Assembly (NCBI GenBank): GCA_018058095.1
Contig: JAGPCO010000084.1
Coordinates: forward strand, 1 to 33,179
Direction: 5' to 3'
Origin: Kofleriaceae bacterium
GTDB lineage: Bacteria; Myxococcota_A; Polyangia; Haliangiales; Haliangiaceae
DNA length: 33,179 nt
Positions 8,449 through 18,074 of the stretch are shown here, one piece after another. Under the pieces are notes generated by a model. It had not been told where the DNA came from. It ran no database searches and saw only the letters and a list, made by a program, of their open reading frames with translations. Position 1 is the first letter of the stretch. Each line of letters begins with the position of its first letter. Made by a program: the position numbers and the translations under genes.

Positions 8449-10203
8449 TCAGCCCAGGCCGGTGTGGGCGCGTGGCGGCAGCGGCCGCCCCTGCAGCTCG
8501 GCCAAGGCCTCGACCGGCAAGGGGAACCAGCGCAGCTGCTCGAAGTCGGCCGTGGTCACGACCGGCTCGGGCTCGGCCTGCTGGGCCGCGCGCGGTCCGG
8601 CCTCGGCGAAGATCCGACGCGCCTCGTCGAGGTATCCGGCCAGCGCCCACTCCGGCTCGGTCGCCCGGCGCGACCGGTACTCCATCTTGCCCGACCGGTA
8701 CGAGACGTGGGCCAGCCGCATGGCCGGGTCGGGCCGACCGCGCCGGTGGTGCCACAGCCCCGACTCGGGCTCGAAGCGGTACTCGGGCAAGAGCTTCCAG
8801 CCCTCGGTCGAGACCAGGTGGATGGCGTCGAGCAGGAACTGGAACTGACTCTCCGACAGGAAGTAGTTGAAGTTGACCCGGACCCAGCCGGGCTTGATGC
8901 CCTCGCACCCGCGCACGATCTCGCGCTCGAACTCCTTGCTGTGGTCGAGGTCGATGCCGAGCAGGCGGTGGCCGTACGGGCCGGCGCACGAGCACCCGCC
9001 GCGTGCCTGGATGCCGAACAGGTCGTTGAGCAGGGCGACCACGAAGTTGTGGTGGAGGAAGTCCTTGTTGTGGCGGACCACGAACGACACGATCGACAGG
9101 CGCCAGGCGTCGCGGTTGCCGAGGATGAACAGCTTGGCGTTGGCCGACCACGAGGTGATGGCGCGACGGATGAAGTCCTCCTCACGGGCGCGGATGGTGG
9201 CCGCGCCGACCTCGTCCTTGAGCTGGAACACCAGGCCGGCCCGGATCGACTCGATGATCGCCGGCGTGCCGCCCTCCTCGCGGTGCTGCGGGTCGCTCAG
9301 GTAGCGGTGCTCCGACGGGTTGACGAAGGCGACCGTGCCGCCGCCGGGCTCGGCCGGGACCGAGTTGCCGAACAGCTTGCGCTTGGCCACCAGCACCCCG
9401 GGCGTGCCCGGGCCGCCGATGAACTTGTGCGGCGACAGGAAGATGGCGTCCTTGAACGCCAGCTCGCAGGTCGGGTCGTCACCGCGCATGTTCATCTCGA
9501 TCTCGACGTACGGGCCGGCTGCGGCGAAGTCCCAGAACGACAGCGCGCCGTGCTGGTGCAGCAGGGTCGACACCGCCTTGGTGTTGGTGCCGATGCCGGT
9601 GACGTTGGACGCGGCCGAGAAGCTGCCGATCTTGAGCGGCCGGGCCGCGTACCGGACCAGCTCCTGCTCGAGGTGGCCGAGGTCGATGCGGCCGTCGAGG
9701 CTCTCGTGGATGACGACCACGTCGGCGATCGACTCGCGCCACGGCAGCTCGTTGGAGTGGTGCTCGTAGGGGCCGATGAACACCACCGGGCGCTGCTCGG
9801 CCGGGATGTGGCTCGACAGCGCGAAGCGATCGTCGAGGTCGGCCGGCAGCCGCAGCTGCAGGCAGTCGATCAGCTTGTTGATGGCCCCGGTCGCGCCCGA
9901 GCCGGTGAAGATGACGACGTCGTCGGGCCCACCGCCGACGGCGCGGTGGATGATGCGGCGAGCCTCCTCGCGGAAGCTGGTCGTCTGCAGCCCGGTGCCG
10001 GACGTCTCGGTGTGCGTGTTGGCGTACAGCGGCATCACCTCGTCGCGGATGAAGTCCTCGATGAAGCCGAGCGACCGGCCCGACGCGGTGTAGTCGGCGT
10101 AGGTGACCCGGCGCAGGCCGTACGGGCCCTCGAGCGCGTGGTCGTCGCCGATGATCGACGCGCGGATGGTCTCGATCAGCCGCTCACTCGCCGAGATGGT
10201 CAT
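8449..10203 (-). CDS. Class V aminotransferase-fold PLP enzyme (cysteine desulfurase-like)
   Basis: Start ATG 10203 gives 584 aa; an in-frame start at 10242 overlaps the neighbour. PLP residues are visible: GSGATGAIN (phosphate-binding loop, about 101-109), YEHHSN (His148/149), SFWDFAAAG (Asp225 for the pyridine N) and SPHKFIGGPGTPG with Lys260 as Schiff-base lysine. Further on, GGCSCAGPYGHRLLGID falls where SufS/CsdA-type desulfurases have their catalytic-Cys loop, so a cysteine desulfurase or C-S lyase role is possible but unproven. It is longer than SufS (about 400 aa) because of a C-terminal extension of about 150 aa that I do not recognise. It lies 35 nt after the Cys-rich protein gene and 90 nt before the repeat lipoprotein, all on the same strand. 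Confidence 0.8.
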   Translation of the reverse strand: MTISASERLIETIRASIIGDDHALEGPYGLRRVTYADYTASGRSLGFIEDFIRDEVMPLYANTHTETSGTGLQTTSFREEARRIIHRAVGGGPDDVVIFTGSGATGAINKLIDCLQLRLPADLDDRFALSSHIPAEQRPVVFIGPYEHHSNELPWRESIADVVVIHESLDGRIDLGHLEQELVRYAARPLKIGSFSAASNVTGIGTNTKAVSTLLHQHGALSFWDFAAAGPYVEIEMNMRGDDPTCELAFKDAIFLSPHKFIGGPGTPGVLVAKRKLFGNSVPAEPGGGTVAFVNPSEHRYLSDPQHREEGGTPAIIESIRAGLVFQLKDEVGAATIRAREEDFIRRAITSWSANAKLFILGNRDAWRLSIVSFVVRHNKDFLHHNFVVALLNDLFGIQARGGCSCAGPYGHRLLGIDLDHSKEFEREIVRGCEGIKPGWVRVNFNYFLSESQFQFLLDAIHLVSTEGWKLLPEYRFEPESGLWHHRRGRPDPAMRLAHVSYRSGKMEYRSRRATEPEWALAGYLDEARRIFAEAGPRAAQQAEPEPVVTTADFEQLRWFPLPVEALAELQGRPLPPRAHTGLG

Positions 10204-10238
10204 GACGGCGCCAGCCTGTCGCAGCGAGCCCGCGGGTG

Positions 10239-10802
10239 TCAATCACCGCGTGCCGGGCGACGCCGGGCCACCCGCGCGGCCACCGAGGCCGCCATCGCCG
10301 CCTTGTCGGCCGACCAGGCCAGGCCGAGGTGGTCGGCGATGGCCCGCAGGTAGGCCTGGCACGGAGCGTCCAGCGCGGCGCCGTCGACGAACCGGCGTCG
10401 GCACGGCGGGCAGTAGTTGACCGCCCACACCACCTCGTCGGCGCCAACCTCGAGGTCGACGATGGGGCTGCCGTCGTCGTGCGGGCGGAACGGCTTGACG
10501 TGCCAGACCCCGGCCGGATCGCTGGCGTCCATCAGCAGGGTCCGATAGTTGAGCGAGGGCACGAACTCCCACGCGCCCCAGTCGTAGCCGCGGGCCTGGG
10601 TCAGCAGGCGGCGCGCCCGATCGAGTCGCGCCTCGAGCTGGTCCGGGCTGGTCGGCGCGTCGGCCGCGGCGAACACGTACAGGTCGACGATGGCCTGATC
10701 CTCGCCGATCCCGGACTCGCCGCACTCGCCACCGTCCACCTCGTGGCACTCGTACGACAGCGGAGTGCCACACACGCTGCAGGTGTAGTCGTGGACGCCC
10801 AT
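10239..10802 (-). CDS. Conserved-type hypothetical protein with two CxxC motifs
   Basis: Start ATG 10802 (187 aa) is preferred over a GTG at 10808. The N-terminus has CSVCGTPLSYEC and the middle has NYCPPCRRRF, two CxxC pairs that could bind Zn like a split ribbon. Between them are acidic segments and the aromatic-rich GYDWGAWEFVPSLNYR. The C-terminus is Ala/Arg-rich. No signal peptide or membrane segment is seen. I do not recognise a family. It is divergent from speD (about 30 nt to the candidate leader ORF) and upstream of the PLP enzyme with a 35-nt gap, so it is probably co-transcribed with that gene. Confidence 0.7.
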   Translation of the reverse strand: MGVHDYTCSVCGTPLSYECHEVDGGECGESGIGEDQAIVDLYVFAAADAPTSPDQLEARLDRARRLLTQARGYDWGAWEFVPSLNYRTLLMDASDPAGVWHVKPFRPHDDGSPIVDLEVGADEVVWAVNYCPPCRRRFVDGAALDAPCQAYLRAIADHLGLAWSADKAAMAASVAARVARRRPARGD

Positions 10803-10819
10803 GGCCACAGCTTCGCACG

Positions 10820-10825
10820 TAGACT
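10820..10825 (+). promoter_or_regulatory. -10-like TAGACT within GTAGACTGCGG, 7 nt before an ATG
   Basis: TAGACT is followed by GCGGCCC and the ATG at 10833. The 11-mer GTAGACTGCGG (10819-10829) recurs exactly before the genes starting at 25898 and 27497. It probably initiates the speD transcript at or next to the ATG at 10833. Confidence 0.5.
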
Positions 10826-10832
10826 GCGGCCC

Positions 10833-10898
10833 ATGTCGCTCCCCATCCGCCTTCGCCCCGCTCGTGGCCGGCCCGTGCGCCCAGGCAGGTGGTGGTGA
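10833..10898 (+). CDS. Candidate 21-residue leader ORF upstream of speD
   Basis: ATG 10833 opens a 21-codon frame that begins MSLPIRLRP, is rich in Arg and Pro, and ends RPGRWW. Its TGA at 10896-10898 overlaps the third of three consecutive GTG codons that can start speD (10889, 10892, 10895). It lies exactly 7 nt downstream of the TAGACT hexamer. Translation of this frame could therefore couple to or control speD. It may be fortuitous: there is no Shine-Dalgarno and the frame is short. Confidence 0.35.
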   Translation: MSLPIRLRPARGRPVRPGRWW

Positions 10899-11314
10899 CC
10901 GCGCCGCGCGCTCTCGGGCGCCACCTGCTGTGCGAGTACCATGGCTGCGACCGCGCCCGCATCGACGACGTCGAGGTGGTGCGGACGGCCCTGCGCGACG
11001 CCGTGGCCGCGGCCGGCGTGACCCCGCTGCACGAGCACCTGCACGCGTTCAGCCCGCACGGCGTGACCGGCGTGGTGGTCATCGCCGAGTCGCACTTCTC
11101 GATCCACACCTGGCCCGAGCACCGGTACGTGGCGGTCGACCTGTTCACCTGCGGAGAGCGGGCCGACCCCTGGCCGGCGTTCGCCCAGCTCGGCCTCGCC
11201 TTCGCCGCCGCCTCGCACGCGGTGGTCGAGCTGCGGCGGGGCGTGCTGGACGACCGCGGCCAGCTGGTCGGCCCGGGCGCCCTGGTGTGGCGGGACCACG
11301 CGTCGCCGGCGTGA
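10895..11314 (+). CDS. speD: S-adenosylmethionine decarboxylase proenzyme (prokaryotic class 1B)
   Basis: The pyruvoyl enzyme decarboxylates S-adenosylmethionine to the aminopropyl donor for spermidine synthesis. From GTG 10895 it is 139 aa, close to the 120-140 aa of the short bacterial/archaeal SpeD (SpeH) type. The sequence begins with ALGRHLLCEYHGCD, and VVIAESHFSIHTWPEHRY contains the self-cleavage site between Glu65 and Ser66, with Ser66 becoming the pyruvoyl group. His71 and Cys86 (FTCGERADPW) match the processing and catalytic residues of the Thermotoga enzyme. Starts at 10889 and 10892 are equally possible; 10895 is chosen because it overlaps the stop of the upstream frame. No spermidine synthase gene is adjacent. 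Confidence 0.93.
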   Translation: MTAPRALGRHLLCEYHGCDRARIDDVEVVRTALRDAVAAAGVTPLHEHLHAFSPHGVTGVVVIAESHFSIHTWPEHRYVAVDLFTCGERADPWPAFAQLGLAFAAASHAVVELRRGVLDDRGQLVGPGALVWRDHASPA

Positions 11315-11338
11315 GCGCCGGGGCCCGCCACCAAGACG

Positions 11339-11361
11339 CAAACGCGGCGCAGCGGCGTTTG
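11339..11361. terminator. Palindromic hairpin between convergent genes
   Basis: Arms CAAACGC (11339-11345) and GCGTTTG (11355-11361) are perfect inverted repeats around a 9-nt loop, between the stops of speD and the convergent methyltransferase. There is no T-tract beyond the three T's in the arm, so it is at best a bidirectional terminator or pause hairpin. Confidence 0.45.
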
Positions 11362-11371
11362 TAGCGCCCTG

Positions 11372-12211
11372 CTAGCGCGGCGGCCGCGTCGGCATGCCGA
11401 ACCGGGCCCGGACCGCGGCGAAGGCCGGCGTCCACTGGCCACCCGCGTCGCGCACGACCAGCTCATCGCACCGGGTCTCCTGCGCCACGCGGGTGAAGGC
11501 CTCGACCACGATCAGCGCCGGCTTGCCCAGGCGCGGGATGATGTACCGGCGCCGGGCCGCGGCCCAGCCGGTGCGCGCCGCCGCCGCCGCCACCCGCGCC
11601 TCCTCGGGCGCGGCGAAGCACATCACGAACGTGCCGGCCGGTGCCGCCAGCATGGCCGCCGCCGCCAGGTAGGCCTCGACGCCGCCGCGGGCCTCGATCC
11701 GGCACGCCGCCACCTCGTCGTCGATGGCCGCGGTCGCGGTGCCGGGCGGGAAGTAGGGCGGCGTGCCGGTGACCAGCGCGGCGCCGGCCGGAACCATCGC
11801 CCGCACCGCGCCCAGATCGGCGCGGAGATCCCCCTCGGCGACCCGGCAGCGCCCGGCCACGCCGTTGAACCGGATCGAACGCCGGGCCCGGGCCGCGCGC
11901 GCCGCCTGCGCCTCGATCCCGACCAGGGTGGCCGCCGGCAGGCGCCAGGCCAGCAGCAGCAGCACGCTGCCGAGCCCGCAGCCGAGATCGATGACATCGC
12001 TCGCGCCGGGCGCCGCCTCGAGCGCCAGATCGGCCGTGACCAGGTCGTCGAGGCTCCAGCGGTGCCCCACCCGCGGCTGGAACAGGCGCCAGTCCCCCGC
12101 GAGGTAGGCCAGGTCCTCGTCGGCCCCTGGCTGGAGGTCCGGATCGGCGCCCGCGCCGGCCGGCGCCGGGCCGGGCGCGGTCCATCCCGGTGGGCGGCGT
12201 GGGTGGTCCAT
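11372..12211 (-). CDS. TrmN6-like Rossmann-fold N6-adenine methyltransferase
   Basis: Start ATG 12211 gives 279 aa; the frame is open to 12280 but the extension is poor. After an Ala/Pro-rich N-terminus comes DWRLFQPRVGHRWSLDDLVTADLAL, typical of the N-terminus of tRNA1(Val) A37 N6-methyltransferases (TrmN6/YfiC). The SAM-binding motif I is DLGCGLGSVLLLLA, with the acidic residue of motif II in GIEAQ. The catalytic motif IV, normally NPPY/NPPF, reads GTPPYFPPG here, so Thr replaces Asn/Asp/Ser. The C-terminal part (RRYIIPRLGKPALIVVEAF) fits the family. It would methylate adenine in tRNA or another substrate using SAM. The altered motif makes activity uncertain. It is divergent from the kinase gene, with 164 nt between them. 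Confidence 0.75.
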   Translation of the reverse strand: MDHPRRPPGWTAPGPAPAGAGADPDLQPGADEDLAYLAGDWRLFQPRVGHRWSLDDLVTADLALEAAPGASDVIDLGCGLGSVLLLLAWRLPAATLVGIEAQAARAARARRSIRFNGVAGRCRVAEGDLRADLGAVRAMVPAGAALVTGTPPYFPPGTATAAIDDEVAACRIEARGGVEAYLAAAAMLAAPAGTFVMCFAAPEEARVAAAAARTGWAAARRRYIIPRLGKPALIVVEAFTRVAQETRCDELVVRDAGGQWTPAFAAVRARFGMPTRPPR

Positions 12212-12359
12212 GGTGTGGGCATCGCACGGCCCACCCCGCCGGCTCAAGCCCACCCCCGGCGTTGCCGCAGGCGCCAGCACGGCGCGCGGCGCATCGCGCT
12301 CGTACGTTTACCGACGCCCACCGTCAACCGGCGCCTGCGCCGACCCTCCTGGCGCGTGC

Positions 12360-12365
12360 TACCCT
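12360..12365 (+). promoter_or_regulatory. -10-like TACCCT, 10 nt before start codon
   Basis: TACCCT is followed by ten bases and the ATG at 12376. The rest of the 164-nt divergent spacer holds no recognisable -35. Confidence 0.3.
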
Positions 12366-12375
12366 CCGTCCTGGC

Positions 12376-13833
<1,458 letters not shown>

Positions 13834-14373
13834 CCTGGCGCTGGCCCTGGCCGCGCTCCCGGCGCGGGCCCAGAACGCCGCCGCCGAGGCCCTGTTCACC
13901 GAGGGCGAGCAGCTGCTCGCGTCCGGCAAGGTGGGCGAGGCGTGTGACGCCTTCGCCGCGTCCAACCGCCTCGAGCCCCGGGCCGGGACGCTCATCAACC
14001 TCGGGTTGTGCCGCGAGCAGAACCGGCAGCTGGCCTCGGCCTGGGTCGCCTTCAAGGACGCGCTGACCCGGGTCAAGGACCCGAAGAAGAAGAAGGTGGC
14101 GGTCGACAAGGTGGCGACGCTCGAGCCGCGCCTGTCGTACCTGACCATCTCGGTGCCGGACGAGAGCCGCGTCGAGGGCCTGGTGGTGACCCGCAACGGC
14201 CAGGTGGTCGATCCGGCGCTGCTCAACCGCGCCGTGCCGGTCGACGGCGGCCCGTACACCATCGCCGGCCGGGCCCCGGGCCACGAGGAGTGGACCACCA
14301 CCGTCGAGGTCGCGACCGAGCGCGACAAGGTGTCGGTCGACGTGCCGCGCTTCAAGGAGCTGGCGGCGCTGGT

Positions 14374-14400
14374 CGGCCCGACCGGCCCGACCGGCCCGAC
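14374..14400 (+). repeat. Three tandem 9-bp copies (CGGCCCGAC)
   Basis: Perfect triplication encodes the GPT-GPT-GPT part of the linker in the TPR/PEGA-like protein. It is a likely slippage or expansion site. Confidence 0.8.
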
Positions 14401-14793
14401 CGAGACCAACTCGCCGGCCCCGGACGTCGCCGCGCCGTCGCGCTTCACGGGCCGGCGCAAGCTGGCGCTGGCCGTCGGCGCTACCGGCCTGGTGGCGATC
14501 GGCGTCGGCGCCGCGCTCGGCGTGTCGGCGCGTGGGCTCGAGGACGACGCCTTCGCCCTGTGCCCCGACCCGGCGATGACGTGCGCCGAGGCCGACCGCG
14601 CCAACGACCTGATCGACCAGGGCCAGCGCCGGGCCGTCCTGGCCAACGTCGGCTACGGCGTCGGCGCCGCCGCCCTCATCGGCGGCGCGGTGCTGTGGCT
14701 CACCGGTGGGCCGGCCGAGCGCACGTCCGCGGTCGCCCTGACGCCCCGCCTCGGCACCACGCCCGGCCTTGACGTCCTCGTGAGGTGGTGACC

Positions 14794-17427
14794 ATGTCCA
14801 GCCCATCGACCTTCCTGCCCCCTGCCCCGCCCCGCCGCTGGCCTGGCCACGTGCTGGCCCTCGCCGCCGCCCTGCTGGTGGCGTGCTCGGTCGACAACGT
14901 GACCTTCAACAACGGCGATGGCGGCGGCAGCGGCACCGGCGCCGACGCCGCGCCCGGGCCGGTGACGATGGTGCTGTCGACCACCAGCGTGACCGTCACC
15001 GAGGGCACCACCACCACGTTCACGGTCGGGCTGTCGGGGCCTCCGCTCGAGCCGATCCTCATCAACCTGACCCCGTCGGACGACCTCAAGCTCGGCGTCA
15101 CCCCGGCCGCCCTGCTGTTCTCGCTCGACGACTGGCAGGCCGCGCAGGAGGTCACGCTGACCGGCCGCGCCGACAGCGACACCATCGACGAGGCCCTGTC
15201 GATCGCCGTGGCCTCGGCCATGATCACCGACCCGGCCGAGGTCGCGGTCACGGTCGACGACGACGACGGCCTGGCCCTGCTGGTCACGCCGACCACGCTC
15301 GACCTCGGCGAGGGCGGCACCGCCCCGCTCATGGTCCGGCTCAGCGCCCAGCCGCCGGCCGACGTCGTCGTCGACGTCGCCTCCAGCAACACCGCGGTGG
15401 TGACCGTGAACCCGGCCCAGCTGACCTTCACCGACGCCAACTGGGCCGCGCCGCAGATGGTCACCGCGTTCGGCGCCCAGGACGCCGACACCGTCAACAG
15501 CAGCGCCAGCATCGACTTCACCGCCACCGCGGCGGCGCTGACCCCGGTCGGCCTCGGCGTGCAGGTCACCGATGACGACGTGCTCGGCATCTCGCTGTCG
15601 ACCACCGCGGTGACCGTGACCGAGGGCGGGACCCAGGGCTTCTCGGTCAGCCTGACGCAGCAGCCGGCGTCGAACCTGACCGTGACCCTGGCCAGCGCCG
15701 CCCCCGGCGTCGCCACCGTCAACCCGGCCACCCTGACCTTCAGCCAGGCCAACTGGAACCAGCCGCAGGCGGCCACGATCGGCGGCGTCGATGACGTCGA
15801 CACCGACGCCGGCGCCACCACCGTGTCGGCCTCGGCCAGCGGCCTGTCGACCCGGACCATCAGCGTCAACGTGACCGACCCCGACGTGCAGAGCCTGAGC
15901 GCCAGCCCGACCTCGGTCGCCCTGACCGAGGGTGGGGCCACCGGCGCGACCAACGTGCGCCTGGCCTTCCGGCCGAGCGGCAACGTCACCGTCAGCGCGG
16001 CCAGCCTGGCCCCCGGCGTCGCCACCGTGGCGCCGGCCAGCCTGACCTTCACCCCGGCCAACTACGACACGGCGCAGCCGGTCACCATCATCCCCACCTC
16101 CGACCCCGACGCCGCCGATGGCGCCACCACGGTGCGCCTGCAGGACGCGGCCAGCGGCCTGACCCGCGACGTCGCGGTCACGGTCGACGACGACGAGGTG
16201 CTCCTGCTCGAGGTGTCGGCCACCGCGGTCGCGGTGGCCGAGGGCGGCACCGCCAGCTTCGGCGTGCGCCTGACCGCGCAGCCGGCGGCGACCACCACCG
16301 TCTCGATCACCAGCGCCGACCCGGGCGCGGTCAGCGCCACCCCGAGCCTGAGCTTCTCGACCGCCAACTGGAACACCTTCCAGACCGTGACCGTGACCGG
16401 CGTCGAGGACGTCGACCTGGCGGCCGACAGCGTCGCGTTGCAGGTCTCCTCGGCCGGCCTGCCGACGGCCACCGTCAACGTGACCACCACCGACAACGAC
16501 ACCCAGGCGCTGCAGCTCAGCACCGGCTCGCTGGCGATCAGCGAGGGCGGGACCGGGACCTTCACGGTGCGCCTGGCGTTCCAGCCGAGCGGCACGGTCA
16601 CCGTCAACCTGGCGTCGACCGATCCCGGCGCGGCCGGCGTGAGCCCGGCCACGCTGTCGTTCGGCCCGGCCAACTACGCCACACCCCAGCTGGTCACGGT
16701 GACCGGCGTGCAGGACGCCGACATCCAGCCCGAGACGGCGACGATCAGCGTGACCGGGGCCGGCGCGCCGGGGGCGGCGGTGAGCGTCAGCGTGGCCGAG
16801 GACGATCAGCAGCAGCTGGTGGTGAGCACGTCCTCGCTCGCCTTCCCGGAGACCACCGTCGGTGGCGTGTCGGTCAGCCTGGCCTTCCAGCCGGTCTCGA
16901 CGACCACCGTGACCGTCAGCACCAGCAACGCCGCGGTGGCCAACCCCGGGCCGACCACCCTCACGTTCACGACCGCCAACTGGTCGACGCCGCAGGTGGT
17001 CAGCGTGTCGACCACCCTCGATGCCGACTACAACTTCGCGACCGCGACGTTGACCTTCGCGTCGGCCGGGCTGACCAGCCGCAACACCGTGGTGACCATC
17101 GTCGAGCCCGACATCCTCGAGCTCACGCCGACCTCGGGGTGGACCTGCCCGTTCGACAACAACACCACCTCGCTTCGGCTGCGCGGCAACCCCATCAACG
17201 ACCTCGTGGTCACCGCCATGGAGGGCAGCGTCGAGGGCTCGGTCTTCCCGGCCGCGCGGACCTTCACGGCCGTGAACTTCGGGACGTTCCAGACGTTCAC
17301 CGTCGGTGGCTCGGACGGGCCAGACTCCATCCAGTTCACCTTCTCGACCAGCACGGTGCCCGGGGTCACGCCCCGCACGTACAACCTGACCGTCCGATCG
17401 TTCGGGCAGAACCCGTGCAACCTGTAG
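14794..17427 (+). CDS. Large lipoprotein of tandem Calx-beta-like repeats
   Basis: ATG 14794 is preceded by GAGG at 8 nt and lies 2 nt after the previous stop (877 aa). The signal peptide ends in lipobox LVAC (Cys31), then a Gly/Asp-rich spacer. Residues about 58-773 hold seven tandem modules of roughly 100 aa, each starting like LSTTSVTVTEGGTxxFxVxLxxQPxxxVTV and ending VTVxDDD, with the central xPATLTFxxANWxxPQxVTVxGVxDxD. This pattern is typical of Calx-beta/Ig-like bacterial surface repeats, where the acidic DDD ends suggest Ca2+ binding. An eighth, degenerate module with two Cys (TSGWTCPFD and NPCNL) closes the protein. It is likely outer-membrane-anchored and elongated, and co-translated with the two preceding genes. 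Confidence 0.85.
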   Translation: MSSPSTFLPPAPPRRWPGHVLALAAALLVACSVDNVTFNNGDGGGSGTGADAAPGPVTMVLSTTSVTVTEGTTTTFTVGLSGPPLEPILINLTPSDDLKLGVTPAALLFSLDDWQAAQEVTLTGRADSDTIDEALSIAVASAMITDPAEVAVTVDDDDGLALLVTPTTLDLGEGGTAPLMVRLSAQPPADVVVDVASSNTAVVTVNPAQLTFTDANWAAPQMVTAFGAQDADTVNSSASIDFTATAAALTPVGLGVQVTDDDVLGISLSTTAVTVTEGGTQGFSVSLTQQPASNLTVTLASAAPGVATVNPATLTFSQANWNQPQAATIGGVDDVDTDAGATTVSASASGLSTRTISVNVTDPDVQSLSASPTSVALTEGGATGATNVRLAFRPSGNVTVSAASLAPGVATVAPASLTFTPANYDTAQPVTIIPTSDPDAADGATTVRLQDAASGLTRDVAVTVDDDEVLLLEVSATAVAVAEGGTASFGVRLTAQPAATTTVSITSADPGAVSATPSLSFSTANWNTFQTVTVTGVEDVDLAADSVALQVSSAGLPTATVNVTTTDNDTQALQLSTGSLAISEGGTGTFTVRLAFQPSGTVTVNLASTDPGAAGVSPATLSFGPANYATPQLVTVTGVQDADIQPETATISVTGAGAPGAAVSVSVAEDDQQQLVVSTSSLAFPETTVGGVSVSLAFQPVSTTTVTVSTSNAAVANPGPTTLTFTTANWSTPQVVSVSTTLDADYNFATATLTFASAGLTSRNTVVTIVEPDILELTPTSGWTCPFDNNTTSLRLRGNPINDLVVTAMEGSVEGSVFPAARTFTAVNFGTFQTFTVGGSDGPDSIQFTFSTSTVPGVTPRTYNLTVRSFGQNPCNL
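14965..17112 (+). repeat. Seven tandem ~310-bp coding repeats (Calx-beta-like)
   Basis: Direct coding repeats within the lipoprotein; phrases such as PGVATV and LTFxxANW recur. Nucleotide identity is imperfect, so this is an older expansion than a simple satellite. Confidence 0.8.
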
Positions 17428-17452
17428 CGGCGGCGAGGCCGCGGCCGGTGGC

Positions 17453-17902
17453 TCAGGCGCCGGCGCGCCCGGCCCGGGCCTCGGCGAAGCGCTGGAACGA
17501 ACGAACCACCTTCTCGGGCGTGTCGCCGGCCAGGCTGGCCCGCGCCCACGGCGGCACGGTGTCCCCGACCTTGCTGCCGAGCGCGTAGTCGAGCCGGCAC
17601 CGGCCCGGGCCGAGTTCGATCAGGCGGGCCTCCCCCGTGATGCGGCGGTCGGCGCCCGGCAGGGTCTCCCACCAGAGCACCCGGGCCGCGTCGTCGTAGC
17701 GGTACGCCATCACGTAGTCGAGCGAGCCGACCGACGGCATGCCGCCGAACCGGACCTGGATCGGGCGCCCCGCCTCGTCGCTGGCCAGGACGTGCGCCTC
17801 GGCCACCCCGGTGACCCACTCCGGGATCAAGCGCGGATCACACAGCAGGGCCCAGCACTGGCCCGCGTCGCAGGCGATCTCCACGGTCGCGTCGACGGTC
17901 AC
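17453..17902 (-). CDS. SRPBCC (START/Bet v1-like) family protein
   Basis: The 149-aa protein starts at GTG 17902. It opens with VDATVEIACDAGQCWALLCDPRLIPEWVTGVAEAHVL, the beta1-alpha1-alpha2 pattern of SRPBCC/polyketide-cyclase-like ligand-binding proteins (usual length about 140-150 aa). It continues with alternating strands (RVLWWETLPGADRRITGEARLIELGPGRCRLDYAL) and a C-terminal helix (EKVVRSFQRFAEA), as expected for the helix-grip fold. The ligand is unknown. It is cytoplasmic, with no signal peptide. It converges with the repeat lipoprotein (25 nt between stops) and diverges from the CapA-like gene. Confidence 0.75.
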   Translation of the reverse strand: MTVDATVEIACDAGQCWALLCDPRLIPEWVTGVAEAHVLASDEAGRPIQVRFGGMPSVGSLDYVMAYRYDDAARVLWWETLPGADRRITGEARLIELGPGRCRLDYALGSKVGDTVPPWARASLAGDTPEKVVRSFQRFAEARAGRAGA

Positions 17903-17911
17903 GGCGCGAGC

Positions 17912-17917
17912 ACCCTA
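17912..17917 (-). promoter_or_regulatory. -10-like TAGGGT, 9 nt before GTG start
   Basis: On the minus strand TAGGGT is followed by nine bases and the GTG at 17902. The remaining divergent spacer (to 18074) shows no clear -35. Confidence 0.3.
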
Positions 17918-18074
17918 ACACGGCGTGGCGCCCCGGGATAAGTCGCGGCTCCGCGCCGGTGTCAGCCGACCCCGGCGCGCCCCGTGGGCCCGACCGCCAG
18001 GGTAGCCACCCGCGCGCTTCCGCCTCGCGATCTCGCGCGGTTGCGCCGGCACAGCGGTTGCCTCGAGGGGCCGC

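Noticed and set aside
14374-14400. GPT triplet repeats as evidence of a collagen-like domain
   Set aside because: Only three Gly-Pro-Thr triplets; it is a linker slippage repeat, not a collagen domain.
14700-16673. Two long minus-strand open frames of 453 and 203 codons lying antisense to the repeat lipoprotein
   Set aside because: High-GC coding DNA leaves antisense frames open; the proteins are Thr/Val/Ser-rich mirrors of the repeats with no start signals or domains.
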